Assembly: GCA_032871835.1 (NCBI GenBank)
Contig: CM065298.1
Span: 72,754,154 to 72,818,153, forward strand
Length of the DNA stretch: 64,000 bases
Reading direction: 5' to 3'
DNA from: Dipteronia dyeriana
Lineage: Eukaryota > Streptophyta > Magnoliopsida > Sapindales > Sapindaceae
Below the pieces are notes generated by a model. That model searched no databases and had not been told where the DNA came from. It saw only the letters and a program-made list of their open reading frames with translations. This document shows, piece after piece, positions 21,400 through 33,004 of this stretch. The stretch's first letter is position 1; each line of letters begins with the position of its first letter. The translations under genes were made by a program, and so were the position numbers.

Positions 21400-22623
21400 A
21401 TCTCCCCCTTTGGCTATTTTGTGACAAAACCACCACTCACATTGATCCTCACAAAACAAAATAAAACACCGGGAAGATATTCTACATTACAAAGAGATAA
21501 ACATAAAAAAAAACTTCAAATCTTCAATCTCTTGTAGAACTATCAACCCTACACACATAGTAAGCACAAATACACTTTCCAACCAAGTGCATATGAGATG
21601 ATCAAGTGAATATAAAACAAAAGCATTTGCATATAAGAATATGAGTAATGCACCATGCAATGCTCCCCCTCAAAGGGTTACTCCCCTAAATGTAATCTCC
21701 CCCTAAAACAAGTACTACTCATGCAATGCTCCCCATCAAGGCCAACACATGCTACTCCCCTAAACATCACAATGCTAGGTTAATGCTACTCCCCCTTTTT
21801 GTCAGGATATAGGTAAAGGAGAAGTCCCCAACCGGGTCACTCAAGGTAAAGAAAGAAAGGAGCATACAAGATTGTTGCATAATTATATAAGCCACATTTA
21901 TGTAACTCTATTAATAGGAGAGAAACAAGGAGATTTATTGAAGAAAATGTGTGAATCAAAAATGCTTTGCATACAAAACATGTTGCATTCAAGTCCAAAA
22001 CAATGGTATTTGGCAAAGCAAATGATAAAGGTTTTCAATATGATTCAAACCAATTTCACCATTCGTCATGAGAGAAGCAAGGATATAGAGTTTTTATAAA
22101 TATCAAATTTTAATGGCACTATATCCAACTTTATAAGCTAAACATAGCATGAGCAACTTTGCACCCTATTTGATTTTTTCGAAAGGATACCCATATGATA
22201 GTAGCCATGTTCAACTAATAAAGAAAGAGAGACATTGATACAACATTTGAGTCTCACTAGCTTCTTTTCACATAATATTTTGCATTTAACAATTGCAATC
22301 AACAATTCATGCTTTATCATTTTATCATTAGCATGTCATGAAAGAATCATCATGTCATGGAGATAATTATAGGTCATTCAACATGTACTTCCTATGTAGA
22401 TCTCCTAGTCCAAAAATGCATGTTTGAACATAAATATGACATGGATTGTAATCAAAGCAAAGTTCACACTTATTGAAGAAAATACAATATAATATGTAAG
22501 TGCAACCAAGCTACTCAAGCAATCAATAAAGGAGCATAAACATGTAACGAAAAATGGATGCAACAAGTATACAATAGCTCTCTTTACTTGAGTTCCCCTT
22601 ATGGGGTCAAAAACCACAACACA
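21400..22623 (-). other. Non-coding region between Sirevirus pol and 3' LTR, with multiple polypurine tracts
   Basis: Immediately beside the LTR the minus strand reads GCCAAAGGGGGAGAT, the main polypurine tract (about 21400-21414). Further C-rich runs on the plus strand (CTCCCCCT near 21661, ATCTCCCCCTAAAAC near 21699, ACTCCCCCTTTTTG near 21788) are additional tracts. Some Sireviruses carry an envelope-like gene here. I see no reading frame supporting one, so the region is non-coding or decayed. Confidence 0.7.
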
Positions 22624-25600
22624 TCACTCCATTAAACAAATTCCAATAGATCTACTAAGAGTCTTGAATCGAGTAGTGTCTAAAGGTTTAGTAAATAGAT
22701 CCGCTAGTTGATCATTTGTACCTATATGCTCAAATACAATGCATTTGCTCTCAACTAGTTCTCTAATGAAATAATGACGGATGTCAATATGCTTAGTCCT
22801 AGAATGTTGAACCGGATTCTTCGAAATATTAACTGCACTCATTGTTATAATAAAAGAGAGTAAGAGTACCTTGATTGAATCCGTAGTCGACTAGCATTTG
22901 CTTCATCCAAAGAAGTTATGTGCATCCACTCCCAGCAGCTATGTATTCGGCTTCAGCCATGGGCAAGGAAATCAAATTTTCCGTCTTGCAAAACCAAGAG
23001 ACAAGGTTGTTGCCAAGGAAAAAGCAACCGCCCGATGTACTTTTCCTATCATCACAATTTCCTGCCCAATCTGCATCACTAAAGCCTACAAGACTAGCAT
23101 TAATGTCAAAAGAGTACCAAATTCCATAGTTAGATGTCCTATTCACATAACAAATGATTTTCTTAACAGAAGAGAGATAGGACTCCTTAGGATCCGATTG
23201 GTACCTCGCACACACACCCACACTAAAAGAGATATCGGGCTACTTACGGTCAAATAGAGCAAGCTACCAATCATGCCACGATATAAAGTTTGGTCCACGC
23301 TTTTACCACTAGCATCCTTGCTTAGCTTCAAAGTGGTACTCATGGGTGTATCACAATGTTTGGCACTTTCAATGCCAAATTTCTTCACTAGGTTTTTGGC
23401 ATACTTAGCTTGAGATATGAAAATCCTATCATTCATTTGCTTAATTTGTAAACCTAGAAAATAACTTAGCTCACCAACAAGACTCATCTCAAATTCATGA
23501 GACATGACATCAACAAATTGTTGGACTTTGGTGTCATTGGTGGAGCCAAAGACTATATCATCAACATAGATTTGAGCTATAAAGAGCTCATCTTTGTTTT
23601 TCTTGATGAATAAAGTCTTGTCAACACTACCTCTAGTGTAGACACTATCTATGAGAAATTGAGTGAGACGTTCATACCAAGCCCTTGGTGCTTGTTTCAA
23701 TCTATACTAAGCTTTCTTAAGATGATAGACATGATTAGGGTGGTGAGGATCCACAAACCCTTTAGGTTGCTCAACAAACACTTCCTCTTGCAAGAAACCA
23801 TTGAGAAAAGCACTCTTAACATCCATTTGATATAATTTGAACTTGTACAAACAAGAAATGGATAAAAGAAGCCTAATGGACTCAATTCTAGCAACGGGAG
23901 CAAATGTATCCTCAAAGTCAATACCCTCAATTTGAGAGTATCCTTGTGCTACAAGCCTAGCCTTGTTTCGCACAACGTTGCCATCCTCATCGAATTTGTT
24001 CTTACATACCCACTTGGTGCCTATCACATTGGTGTTCTTAGGCCTAGGAACTAGAGTCCAAATCTCATTCCTTTCAAATTGGTTAAGCTCTTCTTTCATG
24101 GCAAGAACCCAAAATTCATCTTTTAAAGCTTCATCAATTTTCTTGGGTTCTATTTGAGAGGTATAACATGTGTAGCTAATTAGATTAGCCATTTGATGCC
24201 TAGTCCTAACACCCTCACTAACCTCTCCAATAATGTCATCTTTGTCATAGAGTTTCCTAACACATGGAGTAGGTTCTTTTGAGTTCAAGAGAGAAATTCT
24301 ATCAATAGGTTGTGTTATGTCATCATTAAGATTAGTCTTTTCAATACTAGAGATATCAACTACCTTCTCCAAATGGAAGTCATCAACTAGATCTACCTCC
24401 TCCTCATGGTCATTAGATTTGAGCCTAGTATCATCAATGACAACATTAGATGATTCCATTACGGTCCTAGTCCTTAGATTGAAAACTCTATAGGCTCTAC
24501 TATTCAAGGCATAGCCAATGAAGATACCCTCATCACTCTTAGCATCAAATTTTCCAAGTTGATTACAGTCATTCAAAATGTAGCATTTGCTTCCAAGGGT
24601 GTGGAAATAACTAACATTTGGCTTTCTACCTTTCCATAACTCATAGGAGGTTTGCCTAGTGTGGGGCCTAAGAAAGACTCTATTTCCTATGTAGCATGCC
24701 GTATTGACGGCTTCGGCCCAAAGATTTCTAGGGACATTATTGCTAAACAACATCACACGGGCCATTTCTTAAAGAACCCTATTTTTCCTCTCAACAACTC
24801 TATTTTGTTGAGGTGTCCTAGGAGCCGAAAACTCATGAGAGATGCCTAGACTATTGCAAAAGTTTTCAAAATAGGCATTCTCAAATTCCTTCCCATGGTC
24901 ACTCCTAATTCTCTTAATGCTTTTAATCTTGAAGTTCATTTCATTTTGAATTTTAGAACAAAGCATTTTAAACTTGTCAAAAGTTTCAGATTTTTCTCTA
25001 AGGAAATAAGTCCATGTGTACCTAGAGAAGTCATCTACACACACAAAAATTTATCTCTTACCACCTAAACTCTCGGTTTGCATAGGACCCATAAGATCCA
25101 TGTGGAGAAGCTCTAGAGGTTCCTTGGTGGTTACATACTTGCTCTTTTTGTACATACTTTTGGTTTGCTTCCCTTGTTGGCAAGGTCCACAAACACCATT
25201 AACCTTTTTCCCAAGCTTGGGAAGGCCTCACACAACATTGAACTTATCTAAGATTCTTAAATCCCTAAAGTTCATGTGACCAAGTCTTTCGTGCCACAAC
25301 TCAATTTGTTCATCCTTGGACACATTGCAAGAGATACCTCTAGCCTCAAGACAATAGCAATTGTCACTAGATCTCATACCTTTTAACAAGGTTTGTCCAT
25401 TTGGCAATAGGATAGAACAATCATCCTTCCTAAACAAGACAGAAATTCCTTCATCACTATGATGTGAAATGCTTATCAAATTGGCTTTTAAACCATTAAC
25501 ATACAAAGCATTGGACAAGGAGGGTAATCTGGGAATGGAAATGGTTCCCTTTCCTTTAACCTTCTTTTTGGATCCATCACCAAAGGTGACATTTCCTCCC

Positions 25601-25971
25601 TCCTCCATCACAAGAGTCTCAAAGAAACTCTTATTTCCAGTCATGTGCCTAGAACACCCACTATCCAAATACCAAAAATCACAAGAATGAGCATTCAAGG
25701 CAATTTGTGCAACATGGAAAAAGTGTTCATCCTTTCTAATCCACCTAGGTGCAGTATTTTTCTTCCTAATGGTCAATGGTACATGGGCTTTAAGTGTCCT
25801 AGGATCATGCAAAGTTGTTCCATTATTCCTAGTGACATGCATCATGGCTTTAGACTTTTTCTTCTCTATCATGCTTTCAATTCTACACAATTTAATGTAT
25901 CTAAAGCAATTTGGTCTAATGTGACCATCAATACCACAAAAATGACATGTAGGAATGAAGTTAGGAATCAT
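22624..25971 (-). pseudogene. Sirevirus pol (protease, integrase, reverse transcriptase, RNase H), broken by stops and two frameshifts
   Basis: Minus-strand polyprotein for element replication. In order: a CCHC motif CHFCGIDGHIRPNC (about 25907-25948), protease active site WYLDSGCSRHMTG (about 25640-25677), integrase HHCC region with ERLGHMNF and CGPCQQGK, integrase core with MDLMGP and RSDHGKEFEN, reverse transcriptase with [24 protein letters not shown] and the catalytic YVDDIVFGST (about 23544-23570), and RNase H with MAEAEYIAAG and SRTKHIDIRHYFIREL, ending LADLFTKPLD near 22650. One frame holds from gag to about 23250 despite stops at 25228, near 25050, 24769 and 23707. Two frameshifts follow, near 23200 and near 22880. 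All domains are recognisable, but the product cannot be made whole. Confidence 0.93.
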
Positions 25972-27759
25972 ACCATAACCTTAAGGATGCATTGGAGCCT
26001 TCCCATGTCTTTGTGGTTATCTTGATTGTTGTTGAGGAGCTCTCCTTCTTTGTTATTGAGCAAGACTTGATTGCTTCTTTGGTTGAGCTTGCATGATAGG
26101 TATCTTCCCTTTGTGAGCTTTCGGTTGAGGGAAGTTAACTTGAGGAGCCCTTGTAGAATGGGCTTGAGGTAGGCTTCTTGGTGCCACATTCACTTGAGCA
26201 TTACTTGAACACTTTCCTAGGTCAAGTTTCTTCCTAGGTGATTGATGAGAAGAGGACCCATTGAAGTTCATGTTTCTTACAAAAATGGTCTTCCTTGGAG
26301 TGGAGGACACCTTGTCATCTTCAAACCCAAGCTCCTTCTTGTCACTTGGCCTCTTTCCAACATCTAGCGTATGGTCAAATTTTTTGGTGCTAGAGTTCAT
26401 CTTGGCCAACAACTCTCTAGCATCTTCAAGCTCTTTCTTCAACCCTTATTCACTCCTCTTAGATCTCACCAACTCTTCATTTAGTTTGTCAACTTGAGTT
26501 GAGAGATCTAGGTTTTCTTCTTTTAATCTCTTGATCTCATTCTTATTCTTTAATCTTGAGCTCTCAAACTTAGCCATGTAGTCCTTGAGATCCATCCTAT
26601 CCACACTTCCATTTGTGGATTGTGATGAAAATCCACCATCACTTGAGTAGTCTTCCTCTTGACTTTTATTCTCTTTTTCACTAGCATATTTGCTCCTAAG
26701 AGAGGATGTAAATGCTATGAAGTTAGCCATGAGTTCTTTATCATCCGAATACTCATCTCCTTCATTAGAGTTATCAATTTCATTCCATGTGGCAGCCATC
26801 ATTTTTCCCTTCTTCTTCACCTTGTGATTTGCACATTCCGGGGCAAAGTGTCCTATCCCACCACATTCATAACATTGGACTCATTTCTTCTCGATCTTTT
26901 CTTGCCTAGGCTCAAACTTCTTGAAGAGAGCATTTTTCTTCAAGTCTTGACCCTTGGATCCAAAACCTTTCTTCTCGGAGTTGTAGAATTTCTCGAACTT
27001 CCTTATTAGCAAGGTCATTTCTTCATCCAAGTCATCTATTTCCTCCTTCTCAACTTTGGAGGCTTTCAAAGCAATATCTTTTTGCTTTTTCGATGGTGTG
27101 AGGTTAAGACATTTCCTAGATTCATAAGCTAGAAGCCTTCCAATCACTTCACCCCGCTTCATGTCCTTGTAACCACTATTTTCTTCCAAAACCGTTACCT
27201 TAGACTCAAATCTATCGGGTAGAGATCTCATAATCTTCTGTTTGATCTTTCTATCCGAATAAGGATCACCAAGTTGATGACTTTGGTTCACAATGTCCAT
27301 CAACCTCACTTCAAAGTCATTGAAGCACTCGTTCTCATCCATCTTGAGAAACTCAAATTGTGTTTGGAGAACTTGAAGCTTCGAATCCTTAACCATATCG
27401 GTTCCCTCATGTGCAACTTCTAGGATATCCCATGCCTCATTAGCTATCCTAGTATTTTGAACCAACTTGTATTGGTTATCATCCATTGCACATCGGATGG
27501 CATGCATTGCTTTCCTATTCCACTTTAAAGCCTCAAACTCTTGTGTATTTCACTGTGCCTTTGGTTTGAGTACATCCTCTCATCCATCTGCAGGAGTCAT
27601 CATGGGTGGAGTGTAGCCATCTTCAACTGCCATCCATGCCCTGTCATGAATTTGGCAAATGTACGACTCCATCTTGCCTTTCCAAGAGGCATAATTCAAC
27701 CCGGTGAGAAGTTGAGGTCTAGTGCTAGAAGCTCCCTCGTTGCCACCGTTTCCACTCAT
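25972..27759 (-). pseudogene. Sirevirus gag with zinc knuckle, several in-frame stops
   Basis: Gag packages the element RNA in cytoplasmic particles. I start at the ATG at 27757-27759 because the protein then opens MSGNGGNEGASSTRP and reaches a Sirevirus-like LNYASWKGKMESYI; an upstream ATG adds an implausible hydrophobic leader. The capsid part (26881-27507) contains NEAWDILEVAHEG and RLMDIVNQSH. The zinc knuckle CYECGGIGHFAPEC lies near 26832-26875, followed by a charged, coiled-coil-prone region (26446-26820) and a basic, Gln/Pro-rich tail to 26053. The frame is continuous with pol. Stops at 27580, about 27550, 26880, 26446, 26053, about 26018 and about 25980 interrupt it; most fit Trp, Gln or Arg codons changed by one C-to-T event. 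Confidence 0.9.
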
Positions 27760-27870
27760 TGTGTTTAATGAATGAATGATATGAATGCAAATGTATGAAT
27801 GATCAATACACACACAAAATGCAACACACACCAAAATGAGCAAGGATCACCTATGTATGTCTAGGAACCT

Positions 27871-27882
27871 GCTCTCATACCA
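27871..27882 (-). promoter_or_regulatory. Primer-binding site of the Sirevirus
   Basis: The minus strand reads TGGTATGAGAGC two bases after the 5' LTR end. This is one base away from the usual TGGTATCAGAGC complement of initiator methionine tRNA. Confidence 0.85.
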
Positions 27883-27884
27883 AT

Positions 27885-29485
27885 TGAAACAAATATTATG
27901 GTGTGTTTAATATTAATCTAGAGGGGGGGTGAATAGATTTTAATTAAATTTTACCCAATTTTCGTTAATGGTCAATTAGACGAAAATACCAATAACTAGT
28001 CACAATAATATCACAAGTGTAATAAGTGTAGAAATAATAAAGACACTTGAGATATACGTGGAAACCCTCCAAATGGGAAAAACCACGGGCTGTTAAGTGC
28101 ACCATACTAGAACCTCGAATCCACTAATGGCAAAGGAATTACAACCTAATCCCGGTTTAATCCACTACCACTACCTAATCCCCGGTGTAAGTGAACCTAG
28201 TCCATCTTGCTTACGATTTAAGCTACCTACTCCCGGAAGCAACCCAAGTCTTACTTCTCAATGAAGAGATAAAGAGTCCTATGTGAATATGTGATGATAT
28301 TCAATATAAAAAACAAGGCTAGGAAACCCTATATGCTTATCTAGGATAATGAGATGACAAATAATGCAATCCTAGATATCAAGTGCTAAATGACATGTTC
28401 AAGAAGCTTAGCTAAACATAGATTAAACAATCCTATGAAGCTATCACAATACAACACTCAATCATGGCATCACAACAATCTCTAATTTGTATCTAGAAAA
28501 TCTTCTAAGAGCATACAAATAATTAAAGAGAAGGTTTAGCAAGTAAAACACTTAACTTGTAAGAAGATAGTGAAGAACTTACCAAACAAGATGTGATGAA
28601 GCAACCTTATCCATTGATGCACTCTAAATGAACTTAGATTATGCAAGATGAAGTTTTGATGCACATGGGAATGCCTTGAGTGATTAAAAATGAGTTCTTG
28701 AAAGTGTTTTTCCTTTTAAATGTGTTCTAAGGAAAATATTTGATGTTCTGAACTCTTGAACGACCTTAAAGCAATGAGTTATATATATATATATATGAGA
28801 TCCAAACAAAGTGAGGTCGTTTTAAAAAAAAAAACGTTTCAGCTTCCTCTGTATGCGCTGGTGACGTGCGCTGGTCGAATAGTGCACCACCAGCGCATAG
28901 CCTATTTTTACAATAGGCGTTGGATGAGTGGCGCATCCCAGTGTAGTAACACATGCATAAATTCTCTGGAATGTTTGTGCTGGCGAGGCTGCGCTAGACG
29001 AGTGGCGCACCACCATCGCATACCCACTTTTTTCAACTGTGCATGGGTGCAACAACGCAGCTCAGTGACGCAACACATGCGACGATCCACTGGAATGTTG
29101 CGCTGGTCGAGTAGCGCACCACCAGCGCAAAGCCTACTTTTCAATCACTCAAACACACAAAATCAACAAGTTCAAGAGTGATAAAAGCGCATCCTATTCT
29201 ATGGCCTAGCATGACATGAAAATTTTAATTACAAGATGCAAATATATCAAACAAGAGTCATTTAAATCAAAATGCACACAAGAATAAACACACAACATAT
29301 ATGAATAAGAGTTATGCATGAATATGTGAGTGTGTGCAACTATCTCTTCAAAGCAAGTAATCATAAGAATTTTACCTTCGGTGCTTCTCCTCTTGCGGTC
29401 TTGAGAGCCTAAGCTACCCTTACATAATACCCCAAAAATGTGATTTGTTCACGAAATAAGCCAATCAACAATTGAGGACTTTACA
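27885..29485 (-). repeat. 5' LTR of the Sirevirus
   Basis: Matches 19824-21399 over its whole length with scattered substitutions and small indels, for example a longer G run near 27921 and a reduced palindrome array at 28853-29131. It would hold the promoter for the element. Confidence 0.93.
28853..29131. repeat. Palindromic repeat array in the 5' LTR
   Basis: Counterpart of 20768-21048: TGCGCTGGT and ACCACCAGCGCA units in inverted pairs. One unit present in the other LTR is missing before 29101, and one spacer is longer. Confidence 0.75.
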
Positions 29486-29745
29486 GAACTCTTTGGCTTT
29501 GGTTATCTTTTCAGATACCGCACCCTTAAATGCCTCTGGAATACCGCGCTTGATGATCATAAGTCTCATGTGATTTGAGCAATCCCACTTCTCAAAGTTC
29601 TTCCTATTATCAGGAGAACTTGCATCTGTAAGAGAAACGGTTTGCTCAATCAGAAATGCAAGGTCCAGATCCATGCAGCCGAGAACAATGAGTATGTTTT
29701 CCTTCCAAATCCTTAAAGTTGATCTCATTAAGCATGGTATACAGT
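29486..29745 (-). pseudogene. Copia-A gag, N-terminal part
   Basis: The minus strand encodes an N-terminal gag piece with CMDLDLAF, NFEKWDCSNHMRLMI and IPEAFKGAVSEKITKAKEF. Copia-C has the same arrangement, with CMDLDLA at its own insertion site and an equivalent KKWDQSN stretch. It is cut at KAKEF by the Sirevirus and resumes at 19823. The start codon is uncertain because the frame near RIWKEN appears shifted relative to Copia-C. Confidence 0.8.
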
Positions 29746-31714
29746 TGTTATTAGCAGATATAGTAAAACATTAGCTTGAAAGAGAACAAAACAAATACAC
29801 AAGCATGCTCACATTAATAACCAAATACAATAATCAACAAATTCAAATAATGGTAAGTTCCATCTCAAGATACCTAGCACAACATTAATATCAAGTCTTT
29901 GGACAGTAATATTAATTGTATCTGTTACTCTTGTTGTAGTGATCAAACATTGACAATAATTAATGTCAAATAATAAATCTATCTTTAGATCGACTTATTA
30001 TTCATATGTGAAACCTTATAATCGTCACATTTTTATCACTACAGGTGTGTGTGTGTGTGTAATTCGGCCAAGTATTAACTTTTGGGCCGACTAATACTCG
30101 TATGAATTTACACACACACAAACATCCAACATCCCCCATGAATAATCTACACAAGAGAGATCACTTTATAGACATCTTGCTTCAATTAGCCCATTTAGGA
30201 TGATAGACCACTTTATTAAATCATAAAAGATATACCAAATAATGGTCGGTCACATCTTAAGATACCTAGTACAACATTAATATCAAGTCTTTGGACAATA
30301 ATATTAATTGTAAGTGGTACTCTTGTTGTAGTAATCAAACATTGACAATAATTTATGCTAAATAATAAATCTATCTTTGTATCGACTTATTTTTCACATG
30401 TAAAACCTTATAATCATCACATGTTTACTACCACAGATATGTGTACAATTCGGCCAAGTATTAACCTTCCTTTGGGCCGACTAATACCCGCATGAATTTA
30501 TATACACACACGTGGTACTCTTTTAGTAGTGATCAAACATTGATAATAATTTATGTAAAATAATAAATCTATCTTTTAGTAGTGATCAAACATTGACAAT
30601 AATTTATGTTAAATAATAAATCTATCTTTGGATCGATTTATTATTCACATGTAAAACCTTATAATCGTCACATGTTTACCACCACAGATGTGTATGCAAT
30701 TCGGCCAAGTAGTAACCTTCTTTTGGGCCTGTAAATACCCGTATGAATTTGAACACACACGAACATCCAACATCCCTCATGAACAATTTACACAAGAGAG
30801 ATCACTTTTGTTTCAATTAGCTCATTTAGAATGATGGACTACTTTATTTAACCATAAAAGGTATACCACCAAATATTTGAATTTAAGTTGATCTTTGTAA
30901 TGAAATGAAAATAAATAAAAATTTATTTCATTTTATCAAAATTACGAAAGTGCCCTTTATTTTGTAAAATTAAATAGAGGCCCCTCAAGTTTTCATAATT
31001 AAAATTTAGCCCAAAACTTTTGAAAATTACAAAATGACCGTGTAACTTTTCAATAATTATAAATCTACCCCAAAACTTTTTTATAACTACAAATAGGCCC
31101 TGTAAGTTTTGAAAATTATAAATTGACCCCGAAAGTTTATCAAAATCACAGAATGGTCTAAATAAATTGCAAAACAATCCCTCAAGAATATCTAATTTAC
31201 AGAAGAAGGGCCTAAGAAAAAACAACCTCTGTAAACCCTTGTTTCTCACCGCCGCCGCTTCAGACCACCATGCTGTCACCAGAAGGAGGATGCCGGCGGC
31301 CAAGCAGCGGTGCACTACCCTCACGATCAGCGATCAATCTGGACCGAATGATCGAACGAAGCAGCGATCGAGGAACATCGATCCACTCTAGATCGAACTG
31401 ACAACGGCGCCACACATGGTGGGTCGATCGATCTGGACCTGTGACGACCGGAGAAGCACCAGGCCGAGATCGGCAACGGAGCTGGGTTGAAACCCAACAA
31501 CCCAAATTTGCCCAGTATTTTTTTTATTCGAAAACAACGAACCAAAATAATACTGTATATGCGTGTACCAAGCAAGTTTAAAATCAACGAACCAATTGTT
31601 TTTTTTTTAAACAACGAATAAAACTCAAACAGATGATCAAAAACCCAAAACCGTTCAGAAATTTCTTAAAAACCTAAGATCCAAATCTCAATTCTCAAGA
31701 ATTAATCGTGGGTG
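29746..31714 (-). other. Untranslated leader of Copia-A with internal repeats
   Basis: About 2 kb between the primer-binding site and gag. It contains a block of about 350 bp present nearly three times (29851-30240, 30241-30520 and 30580-30870; marker AATTCGGCCAAGTA), and a minisatellite of about 40-45 bp units (30935-31200; marker CCCAAAACTTTTGAAAATTA). A GC-rich piece lies at 31240-31330. Copia-C has a similar minisatellite in its leader (50640-50810). Nothing here is coding. Confidence 0.7.
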
Positions 31715-31726
31715 GCTCTGATACCA
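31715..31726 (-). promoter_or_regulatory. Primer-binding site of Copia-A
   Basis: On the minus strand TGGTATCAGAGC, a perfect match to the plant copia consensus for initiator methionine tRNA. The sequence CCTAACA, likely the LTR end, is two bases upstream in the element's direction. Confidence 0.8.
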
Positions 31727-31728
31727 TT

Positions 31729-32540
31729 TGTTAGGATTTCGATTAACACAAATACAACATGAATAGGCACATAATTAATCCGAATAACCTAAACATGTTT
31801 TTATATCATGATTAATCAAACCCTAATATACATAATATAGAAAATAAGTAAATCGAGAAAGCGGAAGCGTACCTAAATCTATTACCGGAGGTTGGTGGAC
31901 GGGTTGTGATCTTCCAATTAACATATTGCTCTATCATCCGAAGTTTTCATGTCTCCATTGTGTGTTGCACTATCATCTGAAGTTTTGTAGTCTATGGAGT
32001 TCTACTGTCTAAATAAGATTCTCAACACTAAAATGTATCAAAATTTTGAAAACCAAATTAAAACACAAAAGCATCAAACACAATCTAAAAGTCTCAACTA
32101 CGTTTATAGTACAATATAAAAAATAAATATAAAAAACAATATAAAAATAAACACCAAATTGAAACCTCAACCTAAATTTAGCTTCCATCTAAAGTAACTT
32201 TTTAGTTTACGTATATCATACTATCACAACTATAAATGAACACAAAATAATATATTGCATTAATATATATATATATATATATATAAATTCAAATAAGAAT
32301 CAATTTTTTTTAAAAAAATTCAATTTCAGAAAATTTGTACTGAAAAACTAGAACAAAGCATTTACAAAGGAAGTGTTCATATATAAATTCTGTAAAATAT
32401 GCAACAACAACAACAAAAACAAAGTTCAAAAATTACCAGCCATGAAATGAAAATGTATAATTTAATATTATAATTTTTCATCTAGAAAGGATGCGTAAAA
32501 GGGTGATACAAGTACAATTGTTTTTTTTTCCTTATCAACA
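31729..32540 (-). repeat. Candidate 5' LTR of Copia-A
   Basis: Starts TGTTAGGATTTCG next to the primer-binding site and could end TTATCAACA at 32540, just before Copia-B. I could not align it with the sequence left of 14625, where the 3' LTR must be. The outer boundary, or the assignment itself, may therefore be wrong. Confidence 0.45.
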
Positions 32541-32547
32541 ATAGCTA

Positions 32548-32989
32548 TGGTTAGATATCAAAGATCATCATAACGGAATGGATACCGAAATTGTTACATA
32601 CGATCGGTATATAATTACTAGAAAAATATACTAAGCTCACCGTGTTGGTTGCTATAACTTGGAGAAGACCAGCACAAAAGAAACTTAGAACTAAAACACT
32701 CTTTGTTTTTTACTCTATGTAAAGGTACGCCCTGAATGCTTTGAATGGAATGATTAAATGAATAGCATACTTTGCCATTTATAGGGTCCCAACTCCTATC
32801 TGGATCACATACTTATATTTAATATCTTTGTTATCAATATCCCAGTTATCTAATTTCAACCGATCAGTTTGAATTAAATTGAATTATCTTTATACTTAAA
32901 ATTCAAACTTTCAGGTGGTATCCTTATCTAGTCAATTAATGATTAATTATCAGACTCCCTTTACCATACTTGAGCGTAAATTTCTAACA
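32548..32989 (-). repeat. 3' LTR of Copia-B
   Basis: On the minus strand it starts TGTTAGAAATTTACG at 32989 and ends near ATATCTAACCA. It matches 41412-41775 (for example ATAATTACTAGAAAAATAT in both). The minus-strand GGGTGGGAGA just before it (32990-33000) is the polypurine tract. Confidence 0.82.
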
Positions 32990-33004
32990 TCTCCCACCCG
33001 CACA

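Larger units (their letters stand above)
19824..29485 (-). mobile_element. Complete Sirevirus-type Ty1/copia retrotransposon
   Basis: A 9.66-kb element on the minus strand with a perfect 5-bp target duplication GAACT (19819-19823 and 29486-29490) inside Copia-A gag. It has two long LTRs (19824-21399 and 27885-29485), a primer-binding site, a purine-rich tract, a long gag with a zinc knuckle, a second CCHC motif before protease, then protease, integrase, reverse transcriptase and RNase H in copia order. Sirevirus features are the long gag, LTR palindrome arrays, an LTR end of the CCCCCTCTAGATT type, and several polypurine-like tracts in the 1.2 kb after pol. The LTRs look a few percent apart by eye, so this insertion is younger than Copia-A. 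Stops and two frameshifts make it defective. Confidence 0.94.
14626..31728 (-). mobile_element. Copia-A: degraded Ty1/copia retrotransposon interrupted by two insertions
   Basis: Minus-strand internal region running from a primer-binding site (31715-31726) through leader, gag, a truncated pol and a 3' non-coding segment to a polypurine tract (minus strand AGTGGGAGAT at 14626-14635). Its gag and pol share conserved stretches with Copia-C at 49854-58694, for example KGKGNIREYVMEMSH against KGKWNIREYIMEMSH, so the two belong to one TNT1-94-like family. The element was later hit by an LTR-bearing insert (15774-18018) and a Sirevirus (19824-29485). An internal deletion joins gag to the end of integrase near 19430. 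LTRs: a candidate 5' LTR starts at 31729, but I could not match it to the sequence left of 14625. Confidence 0.8.

Noticed and set aside
21400..22623. Envelope-like gene of a Sirevirus
   Set aside because: The position is right, but no frame longer than about 75 codons or membrane-like protein is visible.
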